Positions 35,630-44,967 of a stretch of 64,000 bases of DNA are shown here, piece by piece. The notes under the pieces were generated by a model. That model saw nothing but the letters and a program-made list of their open reading frames with translations, searched no databases and was not told the origin of the DNA. Origin of the DNA: an uncultured bacterium. Its GTDB lineage: Bacteria > Cyanobacteriota > Vampirovibrionia > Gastranaerophilales > Gastranaerophilaceae. The translations under genes and the position numbers were made by a program. Location of the stretch: assembly GCA_949299935.1 (NCBI GenBank), contig CASGCE010000016.1, forward strand, positions 93,898-157,897, read 5' to 3'. Position 1 is the first letter of the stretch, and the number at the start of each line of letters is the position of its first letter.

Positions 35630-36388
35630 TTAGGCCTCCTGTAAAACCTCTGTAGTTTTGAATTTTCTTGAGGAATGCTCTGCAATATAACCCTTTAAAA
35701 GCTCAAAACAAACCATACAAACCTTTTCGGTAGCCTTTTCATCATATTCCGATTTATAGTCAAAATCAAACTGAACCATTGCATTCAAAAAATCCCTTAT
35801 TTTATGGTGCATCATCGTTTTTAAATGCAAATTCTCGTTGCATTTTTCACAAACAACTCCGCCCATTCGGGAAGAAAAATACATGTTACTTTCACCGATA
35901 TGGCAGCCACAGCCAAGACAAGTTTCAAATTCTATCCCAAATCCCGAAATCTGCATCATCTTCAACTGAAATTTTATAACGGCAATAAGTATTTCTTCCT
36001 TTGTTTCAGCCTCTGAAATTCTATCCAAAGCCTTATACAAAATTTCATAAACCTCTTTAGAGCAAGGATCATCTTCAACACCAAAATTGCTTACAACTTC
36101 TGAAATATACATTGAATAAAATATTTTATCCATGTCACGGCGTGTTTTATTAAAAGTATTCAAAACATCTGCCTGGCAAATTCTGTCAAAAGTTTTGCCC
36201 TTATATAGCATTAATTTATTTGCAACCAACAAATCCATTCTGGCACCAAGCTTACTCTTAGGCTTTTTGACACCTTTTGCAACACCTTTAATTAGACCTT
36301 TATCTTTTGAATACATTACAATAATCTTATCCGACTCTGATAAGTTATAAGATTTTAAGTTAATTGCATCAGTTACAAAATTATTCAT
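35630..36388 (-). CDS. recO: DNA repair protein RecO
   Basis: 252 residues. An N-terminal OB fold ('DAINLKSYNLSESDKIIVMY', 'KGLIKGVAKGVKKPKSKLGA') and a C-terminal helical domain with zinc-type cysteines ('CLGCGCHIG' and 'CEKCN'). RecO loads RecA at gaps together with RecR/RecF. Its ATG overlaps the pilT stop by one base (TAATG), so the two are coupled. The protein ends 'KTTEVLQEA'. Confidence 0.88.
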   Translation of the reverse strand: MNNFVTDAINLKSYNLSESDKIIVMYSKDKGLIKGVAKGVKKPKSKLGARMDLLVANKLMLYKGKTFDRICQADVLNTFNKTRRDMDKIFYSMYISEVVSNFGVEDDPCSKEVYEILYKALDRISEAETKEEILIAVIKFQLKMMQISGFGIEFETCLGCGCHIGESNMYFSSRMGGVVCEKCNENLHLKTMMHHKIRDFLNAMVQFDFDYKSEYDEKATEKVCMVCFELLKGYIAEHSSRKFKTTEVLQEA

Positions 36389-37479
36389 TACTTGTCCACG
36401 CCCGTTCCGTGGAATACTCCGCGTATCATTTGTTTTAGTTCATTTTTGTTACTTGATGCAACCAAAGCGGCATCCTCTGTTATTTCCCCTCTTTGTAGCA
36501 TGCTGTACAATGACATATTCAGAGTAATCATGTTGTTGAAGGAACCTTTTTTAACCAAATCATATATTTGCTCCAATTCATTTTTTTCAATGAAATCCTT
36601 GATAGTGGAGGTTACAACAAGAATCTCACAAGCAGGATGCCGCCCTACACCGTTAGCCAGCGGTACCAGCTTTTGAGAAACAGTACCACGCAATATCTCC
36701 GCCAACTGGTTTCTTACAAAAGGTCTGTCCGCAGGCGTAAACATGTTTATAATTCTGTTTACGGTTTGAATTGCGTTATTCGTGTGAATGGTTGCAAATA
36801 CAAGATGACCTGTTTCTGCCGCTTTCAAGGCATTTGCAACTGTATCTTTATCTCTTATTTCACCGATAAATATAACATCCGGATCCTGTCTTAGCGCATA
36901 TTTTATACCATCAGAATATGACGGAGTATCAACCAACAGCTGACGTTGCGAAATAATCGATTTTTTATTGTTGAAAATAAACTCAACCGGATCCTCTATG
37001 GTTATAATATGTTTTTGGTAATTGTTGTTTATGTGCTCCAGCATAGACGCAAGCGTTGTAGATTTGCCCGAACCCGTGGGACCCGTGACTAAAACCAGTC
37101 CGTTATCAAGCTCTGTAAATTGATTGATGGTTTCCGGCAAATGTAAATCTGTAAGTTTTTTAATTGAATATGGAATCGTCCTTATTGCTATTGCACACCT
37201 GGCAAGTTGTCTTGAAACATTAACACGGAACCGTGCAACTCCCTTAATTTCGTAAGCAAAATCAACGTCCAGAATAGAATCAATACTATCCTTCAAATGT
37301 AATGGTGCAAGCTCGCAACACGCCTTGAAAATATCGGAATCCGTCAATACCGGCATGTCTATTTTAATAATTTTTCCATCTCGCCTCACTGACGGATACT
37401 CCCCTACATGCAAATGTATATCGGAAGCTCCGATTGAAACTGCTTGTTTTAAAAACTCTACAACGTTGAAATCTTCCAT
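36388..37479 (-). CDS. pilT: Type IV pilus retraction ATPase PilT
   Basis: Secretion NTPase of 363 residues. 'GASDIHLHVGEYPSVRRDGK' opens the N-domain; Walker A is 'GPTGSGKST' (about 131-139), the Asp box is 'IITIEDPVEF', Walker B 'VIFIGEIRD', and the His box 'HLVFATIHTNNA'. PilT pulls pilin subunits back into the membrane and drives twitching. It links functionally with the pilins at 387, 9603-11545 and 38046, but no other pilus-assembly gene is here. GAGGGA precedes the ATG. Confidence 0.93.
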   Translation of the reverse strand: MEDFNVVEFLKQAVSIGASDIHLHVGEYPSVRRDGKIIKIDMPVLTDSDIFKACCELAPLHLKDSIDSILDVDFAYEIKGVARFRVNVSRQLARCAIAIRTIPYSIKKLTDLHLPETINQFTELDNGLVLVTGPTGSGKSTTLASMLEHINNNYQKHIITIEDPVEFIFNNKKSIISQRQLLVDTPSYSDGIKYALRQDPDVIFIGEIRDKDTVANALKAAETGHLVFATIHTNNAIQTVNRIINMFTPADRPFVRNQLAEILRGTVSQKLVPLANGVGRHPACEILVVTSTIKDFIEKNELEQIYDLVKKGSFNNMITLNMSLYSMLQRGEITEDAALVASSNKNELKQMIRGVFHGTGVDK

Positions 37480-37662
37480 GAACCATCCCTCTCAATGCAT
37501 TATACCATTTCAACCGGTCCTTGACAAGTAATTTTTTTTAAATTCTTGCGCTTATTATATATTTTTTTATTTTATATAAATTTTTAACTTATTTTATTCT
37601 TATTTTTATCCTAATATTTATTTATATTTTTAACCTTATATTTATCTTTATCTTTATCTTTA

Positions 37663-37714
37663 TATTTAACAGTTGCCAAACTCTTATTTAACGGTTGTCA
37701 AACCCTTATTTAAC
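37663..37714. repeat. 22-base tandem direct repeat, 2.4 copies
   Basis: Unit 1 is 37663-37684, unit 2 is 37685-37706, and the first eight bases recur at 37707-37714. Units 1 and 2 differ at three positions; the core is GTTG-C/T-CAAAC. Regularly spaced direct repeats at one helical-turn multiple can be protein-binding iterons. Confidence 0.6.
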
Positions 37715-37803
37715 ACTTAGAAAAACTTTTTTTCATAAATCTCTGAGCAAATATACTTTAATAATTTGTTAAAAAATATTTACAAATAATTTAGAAAAAG
37801 CAA

Positions 37804-37832
37804 TTATCGTAAGCCCAAATTTTTTATATAAA
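37804..37832 (+). promoter_or_regulatory. Candidate promoter of the RNA at 37839
   Basis: TTATCG (37804-37809), 17-base spacer, TATAAA (37827-37832). The -35 box is weak. Confidence 0.35.
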
Positions 37833-37838
37833 TGTAAG

Positions 37839-37994
37839 GGAAATTTAAAATTAAATAATTGGATATTTGAAAGTACAAATTTCAGTTCTTGGGGTTATAA
37901 GGACAGAAAAAGAAAAAAGTTTTTTTTATACTCTCTCTCTTAATATCCTCGTGTTTATTTAATGTTGCCGAAAATTTTTTGGCAACTTTTTTTT
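37839..37994 (+). ncRNA. Candidate structured small RNA with its own terminator
   Basis: No plus-strand gene precedes the terminator at 37964-37994, yet the terminator points to the plus strand. Upstream of it, TTAAATAA (37851-37858) pairs with TTATTTAA (37955-37962) and GGATATT (37861-37867) with AATATCC (37942-37948), giving a long closing stem around a purine- and pyrimidine-rich interior. A long rod with an open centre and a terminator, about 155 bases, is the general plan of 6S RNA, but I cannot place it in that family from the sequence. No protein frame with an SD is found. Confidence 0.45.
37964..37994 (+). terminator. Rho-independent terminator (plus strand)
   Basis: GTTGCC pairs with GGCAAC, extended inside by A/T pairs, followed by eight T. 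On the minus strand there is no T run after the stem. Confidence 0.8.
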
Positions 37995-38045
37995 AAATAA
38001 CAAGCAAAGAAAAATCTAAAATCGAGTCATAAACAACAAAGCGGA

Positions 38046-38762
38046 TTAATAATCCATTTTCCAACCTTCCTCAAAAATTCTGGCACCGCAATAGTCGCCA
38101 GAATAACTGCTGGAAACTGAAATATCACACCCACGAGTTTTCCAGGTAACAAAAACAGGATTAAATGATGCCCAATATTGGGTACCCGGGAAGAGAAATT
38201 CGCCATTTTCAAACAACATAATATCAAAATAATCTCTACCGTTTTGATTAGGTGCGCGTTCGCCATTAACGTCAATACCAATATTACCGAGCCATAGGCG
38301 TTGTCCGATTTCACGGCAGCCAAACTTACACAAACTGAAATAATAAATCGAACCATCAGAAATATAAACTTTCAGCCTGTCATTTTTTACGTACTCACCA
38401 TCGGAATCATCGCCGTCTAACAGCTTATATTCAATATTAAAACAACCTTGTTGTCCGGGATTACAGTATTTTTGAATTTTCAGGTATTTACCAAGCTCTG
38501 CAACAAATTCAGAATAATCATCAGGATTACTGGTATTATCAGGCAAGGCGCTAAAAAGTGAAGTATTAATCATATAATCCGTTGAATCATGTGCCATAGC
38601 CATTTTAAATACATTGTTCAAAACCGAATATCCTTTTTGCAAACCGGCAACCAATTGTTTTTTCTGATAATTTGCAATCAATGTCGGAATTGTCAAAGCT
38701 GCAACTATACCGATAATGCCCAAAGTAATCAAAACTTCAGAAAGTGTAAACGCTTTTTTCAT
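38046..38762 (-). CDS. Type IV prepilin-like protein ending in WKMDY
   Basis: Leader 'MKKA|FTLSEV' with Glu at +5, and helix 'ITLGIIGIVAALTIPTLI'. The globular part has 'DVNGERAPNQNGRDYF' and the end 'EGWKMDY', the signature shared with the three pilins at 9.6-11.5 kb although this gene is 27 kb away. Six or more cysteines suggest disulfides. 238 residues; an AGGAGG-like site lies before the ATG. It lies near pilT, but no shared operon is evident because the 566-base gap holds a plus-strand terminator. Confidence 0.87.
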   Translation of the reverse strand: MKKAFTLSEVLITLGIIGIVAALTIPTLIANYQKKQLVAGLQKGYSVLNNVFKMAMAHDSTDYMINTSLFSALPDNTSNPDDYSEFVAELGKYLKIQKYCNPGQQGCFNIEYKLLDGDDSDGEYVKNDRLKVYISDGSIYYFSLCKFGCREIGQRLWLGNIGIDVNGERAPNQNGRDYFDIMLFENGEFLFPGTQYWASFNPVFVTWKTRGCDISVSSSYSGDYCGARIFEEGWKMDY

Positions 38763-38856
38763 ATAACCTCCACAAAACTATAGGTCATATAAAATATGTT
38801 AGCAAAAAATAAATATATTGCAACACAAACAAAAGGAAAAATCATAAAATCAAAGT

Positions 38857-39798
38857 TTATTCCGCAACGACAGGTGCAAGAGTTTCAAGATACTTAACAG
38901 CATAAACAGCACCGACAGCGCCATCAGCAGCAGCCGTTATAACCTGTCTTAAAGGGGTATGCCTAACATCGCCCACAGCAAAAACACCATCCACAGAGGT
39001 TTTCATTGTTTCATCGGTAACAATAAAACCGCCTTTATCCTGTTCGATTTGTCCGTTAAAAAGTTCAATATTCGGGACCATGCCTATATATGGAAAAACA
39101 CCGTTCACAATAAGTTCCGAAGTCAAACCCGATTTAACATTTTCAATAATCACGGAATTAACCAAATCACCGCCTTTAATTTCTTTAACCACGCTATCCC
39201 AAACAAATTCAATTTTAACATTTTTAAATGCGCGTTGCTGAACGATTTTGTCAGCTCTTAAAGCATCGCGTCTATGAATTAAGTAAACCTTATCGGCGAA
39301 TTTAGTAAGATACATAGCTTCTTCAACAGCAGCATTACCGCCGCCGACGACAGCGACAATTTTATTTTTATAAAAAGCCCCGTCACAAACGGCGCAGTAG
39401 CTGACACCTCTGCCAACGAATTCTTTTTCGCCGGGCACACCAAGCTTCATAGGTTGAGCGCCGGTTGCAATAATTACAGATTTTGCTCTGAATTCATAAT
39501 CAAGTGTATAGATAACTTTCGGATTAGAAATCAAGTCAACACGTTGAATTTCCTGCATAGAAAACTTCTCAACACCGAATTTATCCGCGTGTTGTTCAAA
39601 CTTTTCCATCAAATCAAATCCACCGATAGTGTAAAATCCGGGATAATTTTCAAGTTCAAGATAGTTTGAGGGTTGACCGCCCATCATGTTTATATCGACA
39701 ATAGCGGTAGAAACAGCACCTCTTGCGGCATAAATTCCTGCAGAAAATCCTGCCGGTCCACCGCCTAATATTACCGTATCAAATTCTCTAACCTGCAT
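38857..39798 (-). CDS. trxB: Thioredoxin reductase
   Basis: 313 residues. FAD-binding 'ILGGGPAGFSAGIYAARG', redox-active 'CAVCD' (Cys135 and Cys138), NADPH-binding 'VVGGGNAAVEEAMYLTK', and the second FAD motif 'VFAVGDVRHTPLRQVITAA'. It reduces thioredoxin with NADPH in the cytosol. GAGG precedes the ATG. The gene order is pgi, hypothetical, trxB on the minus strand, with short gaps. Confidence 0.94.
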   Translation of the reverse strand: MQVREFDTVILGGGPAGFSAGIYAARGAVSTAIVDINMMGGQPSNYLELENYPGFYTIGGFDLMEKFEQHADKFGVEKFSMQEIQRVDLISNPKVIYTLDYEFRAKSVIIATGAQPMKLGVPGEKEFVGRGVSYCAVCDGAFYKNKIVAVVGGGNAAVEEAMYLTKFADKVYLIHRRDALRADKIVQQRAFKNVKIEFVWDSVVKEIKGGDLVNSVIIENVKSGLTSELIVNGVFPYIGMVPNIELFNGQIEQDKGGFIVTDETMKTSVDGVFAVGDVRHTPLRQVITAAADGAVGAVYAVKYLETLAPVVAE

Positions 39799-39807
39799 AT
39801 TTAATCC

Positions 39808-40323
39808 TCACTTTATACTTGTACCTGCAATTTTTTCACCTTTAAGCCTGTAAACAGCCTTAGCCGAATTTATGACGGAATTATCGACATCAGAAAGTGT
39901 TTCGAGAACAATAGTGTTTGTTCCCGAAAAGCTATCTGCCGATAACTTAACTTCAACCGTATCAATTAAAATTTTTCCGTCATAGTTACTTTGTTTTGAA
40001 AATCTGATCGCGTCATCACCCACATAACTCAAAGTTATAGAGGCTGATGCCCCCGTAAAAGGGTTACTGAGTTTAATGACGTCATCATATTTGGATAAGT
40101 TCCAAATATCCACATTTTCTTTTTTAAAAGCCTTATTACTGTTAGTTTCAACCAAAAAAGATTCAACGCGCCATATTCCGAAAAAACCGTCCGGCAATCT
40201 TTCCTGCAATGAAATTCCTGTTTTTAACACATTATCATTATAGCCTTGACTTTTAACCGGAATAAGAGAAAAAGTAAGTACGAACAATAATAATATAAAA
40301 ACCTTTAAAACTTTATACGTCAT
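39808..40323 (-). CDS. Exported protein of unknown function
   Basis: Start at 40323 (MTYKVLKVFI) because TATATT lies six bases before that ATG; an in-frame ATG at 40341 would overlap the -10 box. A signal peptide ends near 'SLIPVKS|QGYND'. The mature part (about 145 residues) is beta-rich, with 'LPDGFFGIWRVESFLVETN' and 'NLSKYDDVIKLSNPFTGAS', and looks like a lipocalin-sized periplasmic domain, though no motif confirms it. Confidence 0.7.
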   Translation of the reverse strand: MTYKVLKVFILLLFVLTFSLIPVKSQGYNDNVLKTGISLQERLPDGFFGIWRVESFLVETNSNKAFKKENVDIWNLSKYDDVIKLSNPFTGASASITLSYVGDDAIRFSKQSNYDGKILIDTVEVKLSADSFSGTNTIVLETLSDVDNSVINSAKAVYRLKGEKIAGTSIK

Positions 40324-40329
40324 AATAAT

Positions 40330-40335
40330 AATATA
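40330..40335 (-). promoter_or_regulatory. -10 box of the exported protein gene, leaderless pattern
   Basis: TATATT, then six bases, then the ATG at 40323; no SD. Confidence 0.4.
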
Positions 40336-40350
40336 TAACAAAAACTTTTT

Positions 40351-41739
40351 TTAAATCAAAGTCATTTTGCCATGCAAGACATTAGCTGAATCTTCATATC
40401 CGACACGTCCCATAAGAGCATAGGTATAATTTTTAGCCTGTTCAACGCCCGGCTGATCAAAGGCATTAATATTATAAAGCGAACCTGCAATAGCGGTTTG
40501 GACTTCAAGCATGTACAAAAGCTGTCCAAGGTAATATCCGTTAATTTTAGGCAGAGAAATAGTAACCGTAGGTTTATTATAATCCATAAGAGTAACCCTT
40601 GTAGAATCCGCCTCAGCATTCAACAAATCATTAATTGACTTACCGCCCAGATACCCTATGCCGGTATATTCAAAAATTTTAGGAATCAGAAGGTTATTAT
40701 CGAAGTCTTTTACTCTGATAAAATTAATAATTTTGTCATTAGGTCCTTCGTTAAACAATTGTATAAGCGAATGTTGATCAGTAGCACCGAGTGCCTTAAC
40801 GGGTGTAGGTCCGATATTAGCGGTGACACCGTCCAGATTTTTTTCTTTACCCAAAGACTCAGCCCAAAGCTGAGCATACCAATCCGCAACATATCTCAAA
40901 CGGCTGGAATAAGGCATCATCACGGTAATATTTTTACCTTTTTTTGTATCCATCAAGTAATGAATTAAGGCATTTTGCGCGGCAATATTTTCGTTAATAT
41001 CGGTATTTTTAAGACATAAATCCATATCCTTAACACCGTTCATAATCTCCTCAATATCAATGCCAACAAGTGCAAACGGCAATAATCCAACCGCAGAAAA
41101 CACCGAAAATCTTCCGCCCACATCATCGGGGATAATAAAAGTTTTATACCCCTCCTGCTCAGCGATTTGCTTCAAAACTCCGACATTTTTATCGGTAGTA
41201 GCAACGATATTTTTCCGGTAATCATCTTTGAGCTGAGCTTCCAACCTATTTTTTATAATCATAAACTGAGACATAGTCTCAGCGGTAGAGCCGGATTTTG
41301 TAATAACATTAACCAAAGTTTTAGATAAATCCAAAACATCAAGAAGACCTTCAATGGAATCGGGATCGATATTATCGAGGAAAAATATTCTGGGGAAGCC
41401 ATTGCGCTGTTCAAGGGAAAGGAAGTTCCAATAAGGCTTTAAAAGCGCTTCCGTAACCGCCAAACCTCCGAGTGCAGAGCCGCCGATACCCAATACCAAA
41501 ACATTTTCAAACCTATCCTTAACCAAAGCGGCATATTCTTTAACATACCAGGCGGTTTCTTCGCTATAACCCAAATTCATCCAGCGTAAAAACTGACCCG
41601 GCTTGTCTTTTCTTTTATTCAAATCCGCAATAATATTTACAATCTTGTCCTTATAAAGTTCAAATTCCTGTTTAATATTCAAACCGTTATCATCACCAAT
41701 AAGGGATGAATCGGCATATTTATAATTCAGCTCAATCAT
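40351..41739 (-). CDS. pgi: Glucose-6-phosphate isomerase
   Basis: Interconverts glucose-6-phosphate and fructose-6-phosphate, which feeds GlmS with its substrate. 462 residues, the short bacterial form. 'VLGIGGSALGG', 'VITKSGSTAETMSQF' (phosphate-binding SIS loop), 'PDDVGGRFSVFSAVGLLP' and 'DQPGVEQAKNYTYALMGR' are family signatures. A GGAG site precedes the ATG. The downstream exported-protein gene has its own -10 box. Confidence 0.94.
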   Translation of the reverse strand: MIELNYKYADSSLIGDDNGLNIKQEFELYKDKIVNIIADLNKRKDKPGQFLRWMNLGYSEETAWYVKEYAALVKDRFENVLVLGIGGSALGGLAVTEALLKPYWNFLSLEQRNGFPRIFFLDNIDPDSIEGLLDVLDLSKTLVNVITKSGSTAETMSQFMIIKNRLEAQLKDDYRKNIVATTDKNVGVLKQIAEQEGYKTFIIPDDVGGRFSVFSAVGLLPFALVGIDIEEIMNGVKDMDLCLKNTDINENIAAQNALIHYLMDTKKGKNITVMMPYSSRLRYVADWYAQLWAESLGKEKNLDGVTANIGPTPVKALGATDQHSLIQLFNEGPNDKIINFIRVKDFDNNLLIPKIFEYTGIGYLGGKSINDLLNAEADSTRVTLMDYNKPTVTISLPKINGYYLGQLLYMLEVQTAIAGSLYNINAFDQPGVEQAKNYTYALMGRVGYEDSANVLHGKMTLI

Positions 41740-41805
41740 AAATGCTCCACAAAAACAATTATATATGCTAAAGGTAGAAATGCAAGTGTAAATACAGACA
41801 CAAGA

Positions 41806-43371
41806 TTATTTTTCAACCTTATCCGGTTTAGCTATTTTAGCCAAACGATTTAGTCTGTTTTTTTCTTCAAGTCTTTTCTGTTTATAACCGTAAGTAACAT
41901 AAATCAAAATTCCGATAACAAGCCACAGTGGAAAATACAAAGACGACGTAGTCAAATATTTCATAGAATAAAGCATAAGTCCCCCGCAAGTAACGATACC
42001 CAAAACCGGAAACAAGGGAGAAAACGGCACTTTAAACGGTCTGGGTCTATTGGGCTCAGTTTTTCTTAAAATCAACACAGCAATACAGATTATAATAAAA
42101 GAAGTAAATGTACCGAAGTTACACAATTCAGCGGAAATACTTAAGTCCATAAATAAAGCGCACACGACAACGACAATACCAGCAATCCAGGTTAAAACGT
42201 GAGGAGTTCTGTATTTTCTGTGTATAAGCCTTAAAGACTTAGGCAAAAATCTATCTCTGCTCATAGCATACAAAATTCTGGTAGTACCGAGCTGATAAAT
42301 CAAAAGAACAGAAGTAAGAGCGCACAAAGCCCCGATTGATAGCAAACCGGCGAACCAATCCTTACCAATCATTCTCATAGCATGCGCAATAGGAGCCTGA
42401 GTATCAATCTGATTTAAAGGTACCGTTCCGGTGAGTACCAAAGCGACAAGGACATAAAGGACAGTACACAAAACAAGTGTACCCAAAATTGCGATAGGCA
42501 AATCTCTTTGAGGGTTTTCAGTTTCTTCAGCGGTAGTAGAAATAGCATCAAAACCGATATAGGCGAAGAAAATAATAAAAGCGCCCATAAAAACACCTTC
42601 AAAGCCGTTAGGTGCGAAAGGCACCCAGTTTTCAGGCTTAACATAAAAAGCACCGACCACGATAAAAGAAGTAATCATAAAAAGGTTAATACCAACCATA
42701 ATACTTGCGACACGAGTAGATTCTTTAACGCCTCTAATCAACAGCAAAGTCAAAACAATAACAATAAAAATAGCCGGCAAATTAATAGCAACGGGGATTT
42801 TATCGAAAATAAAAGGCATTTGAGAATGCGGATCAAGCCCATACTTGTCACAGAAAGCATACATAAATCTGTAATCATTTCTGAGCCACATAGGGAAATT
42901 ATTAACGAAATCAGGCAGAATATGTTTAAACCCTTTCAAAAACTGAGCGAAATACCCGGTCCAGGCGCTGGCGACGGTAATATTACCGATAGCATATTCA
43001 AGCATTAAGATCCAGCCGACCATCCAAGCCATAAATTCACCCATAGTAGCGTAAGTATAGGTATAAGCACTACCGGCGACAGGTATCATAGCAGCGATTT
43101 CGGAGTAGCAAAGCGCGGAAAAAACGCAGGCAACAGCAGCCAAAGCCATGGAAATAATAATAGCAGGGCCGGCACCAACGCCTTCCGGGCCGCCTTGAAT
43201 GGCGCTGCCGATTATCGTAAAAATTCCCGTACCAACAACGGCTCCTATACCGATTACAATAAGGTCAAAAACATTCAAAGTTTTTTTCAGCTCAGACTTT
43301 TTACTGACGGCGATAAGCTCATCGGGGCTTTTTTTAATCAACATGTTAGATAAAATATTCTTAATTGTCAT
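41806..43371 (-). CDS. APC-family amino-acid permease, copy 2
   Basis: 521 residues with 12 or more membrane helices. 'VIGIGAVVGTGIFTIIGSAI' is the substrate-binding broken helix of the APC fold (GxGxGIF), and 'FFAYIGFDAISTTAEETENP' matches helix 6 of YfnA/CAT-type cationic amino-acid transporters. It overlaps the stop of its neighbour by four bases (ATGA) and is a clear tandem duplicate of it. Substrate not determinable. Confidence 0.88.
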   Translation of the reverse strand: MTIKNILSNMLIKKSPDELIAVSKKSELKKTLNVFDLIVIGIGAVVGTGIFTIIGSAIQGGPEGVGAGPAIIISMALAAVACVFSALCYSEIAAMIPVAGSAYTYTYATMGEFMAWMVGWILMLEYAIGNITVASAWTGYFAQFLKGFKHILPDFVNNFPMWLRNDYRFMYAFCDKYGLDPHSQMPFIFDKIPVAINLPAIFIVIVLTLLLIRGVKESTRVASIMVGINLFMITSFIVVGAFYVKPENWVPFAPNGFEGVFMGAFIIFFAYIGFDAISTTAEETENPQRDLPIAILGTLVLCTVLYVLVALVLTGTVPLNQIDTQAPIAHAMRMIGKDWFAGLLSIGALCALTSVLLIYQLGTTRILYAMSRDRFLPKSLRLIHRKYRTPHVLTWIAGIVVVVCALFMDLSISAELCNFGTFTSFIIICIAVLILRKTEPNRPRPFKVPFSPLFPVLGIVTCGGLMLYSMKYLTTSSLYFPLWLVIGILIYVTYGYKQKRLEEKNRLNRLAKIAKPDKVEK

Positions 43372-44957
43372 TTATTCAAGTAATCCTTGCTTTTAAAGTG
43401 AACTTTTTCATTATGAATTTTATTTTCGTGTAAGCGATTTTTAACGAAACCGTACAGAAGATATATAATAGCCCCAATCCCGAGCCAGACCGGGAACAAC
43501 AAAGCTGAACCGGAAGGTTGGAGTGATTTATAAACCATTAAACAGCCGCAGGTAATAATTCCAAGTACCGGAACAACAGGCGAAAATGGGACTTTAAAGG
43601 GTCTGGGTCTTTCGGGGTCAGTTTTTCTCAAAATCAACACCGCAACACAAACAATTATGAATGAAGTAAACGTACCATAGTTACACAACTCAGCAGCCAC
43701 ATCCAAATTCAATGTCAATATTCCGATAACAGCCAATAATCCCACCGTCCAAGTAAGAAGAGCGGGAGTTTTATATTTCGGATGAAGTTTTTGAAATCTT
43801 TTTGAAATAAAATGATCTCTGCTCATAGCATAAAGAATTCTGGTAGCAGCCAATTCCAAAACAAGTAATACGGAAGTCAAGCCTGCAAGTGAACCAATGG
43901 ATATAAGCCCTGCAGCCCAATTTTGATTGGCAATCATCATACAATAAGCCATAGGCGCCTTCAAAAATGCAGCCGGAACAGGTGCCGCAGTATCCTGCAT
44001 ACCGGTTAAAACCAAAGCCACAAGGACATACACCACGGTCGTAACCAACAGTGAACCGATAATTCCCACAGGCAAATCCTTTTGCGGATTTTTGCATTCT
44101 TCTGCAGCCGTTGCAAGTGCATCAAATCCGATATATGCAAAAAATATCAGAAATGCACCCGCAAATATTCCCTCAATACCGTTAGGAGCGAACGGTGTCC
44201 AATTTTCTGGTTTTACATAAAAAGCGCCGGCAATTACGAACAACGCAATAACAGCAAGTTTCACAAAAACCATAATTCCAGCCATTTTGGCGGAATCTCT
44301 TGTGCCCTTAACAAGAATGGCAGTAATCAATAAAACTATCAAAATAGCAGGCAAATTAATACATATCGGCACCCCGAAAATGTACGGCACATATGCATCA
44401 GGATCAACCGCCACAAGCCTTGAAGCACTAAACGGATCATTTACAAGCCATACCGGTGGATTGGCAAGCCAAGACGGTAAAAATTTTTCAAATCCGTTCA
44501 AAAATTGCATCAAATGGTTACTCCAAGCACAAGCAACCGCTATAAAACCGATTGCATATTCGAGCATTAACACCCATCCCACCATCCACGCAGCAAATTC
44601 TCCCAACGTCGCAAATGTATATGTATAAGCCCCGCCGGCTACCGGTATCATTGTCGCAAATTCAGAATAACATAATGCCGAAAATATACACGCTATTGCA
44701 GCAATTATCATGGATATCATTAACGCCGGACCCGCACCCAATGAAGAATCCCCTCCCGCTGCTGCAATACCAACTACTGCAAATATTCCGGAGCCGATTA
44801 TTGCACCTACCCCCAGTATGATTAAATCCCATACACCAAGCGTTTTGTCTAACCCGGCATCCCCTGCATCCGCAAGCATCTCATCAGGATTTTTTATCCT
44901 TGTAATTGTTCTCAAAAAATTGCGTGTTAATGTCGCCCGACTATACTTTTCTGCCAT
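43368..44957 (-). CDS. APC-family amino-acid permease, copy 1
   Basis: 529 residues, same fold and motifs as the next gene ('ILGVGAIIGSGIFAVVGIAA', 'FFAYIGFDALATAAEECKNP'), with long identical blocks such as 'AGAFYVKPENW' and 'KVPFSP'. A short insertion after the first motif ('GGDSSL') and a different loop at 'QDTAAPVPAAFLKAP' may point to another substrate. AAGGAAAATGA precedes the ATG. It follows glyQ by 10 bases and is probably co-transcribed with it. Confidence 0.88.
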   Translation of the reverse strand: MAEKYSRATLTRNFLRTITRIKNPDEMLADAGDAGLDKTLGVWDLIILGVGAIIGSGIFAVVGIAAAGGDSSLGAGPALMISMIIAAIACIFSALCYSEFATMIPVAGGAYTYTFATLGEFAAWMVGWVLMLEYAIGFIAVACAWSNHLMQFLNGFEKFLPSWLANPPVWLVNDPFSASRLVAVDPDAYVPYIFGVPICINLPAILIVLLITAILVKGTRDSAKMAGIMVFVKLAVIALFVIAGAFYVKPENWTPFAPNGIEGIFAGAFLIFFAYIGFDALATAAEECKNPQKDLPVGIIGSLLVTTVVYVLVALVLTGMQDTAAPVPAAFLKAPMAYCMMIANQNWAAGLISIGSLAGLTSVLLVLELAATRILYAMSRDHFISKRFQKLHPKYKTPALLTWTVGLLAVIGILTLNLDVAAELCNYGTFTSFIIVCVAVLILRKTDPERPRPFKVPFSPVVPVLGIITCGCLMVYKSLQPSGSALLFPVWLGIGAIIYLLYGFVKNRLHENKIHNEKVHFKSKDYLNK

Positions 44958-44967
44958 TCATTTTCCT

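Larger units (their letters stand above)
37480..37838. other. AT-rich intergenic region with short repeats
   Basis: No gene. It contains TTTATC repeated three to four times (37641-37663) and then a 22-base unit beginning TATTTAAC, repeated 2.4 times (37663-37714), listed separately. The promoters of pilT and of the candidate RNA at 37839 should lie here. Confidence 0.4.
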
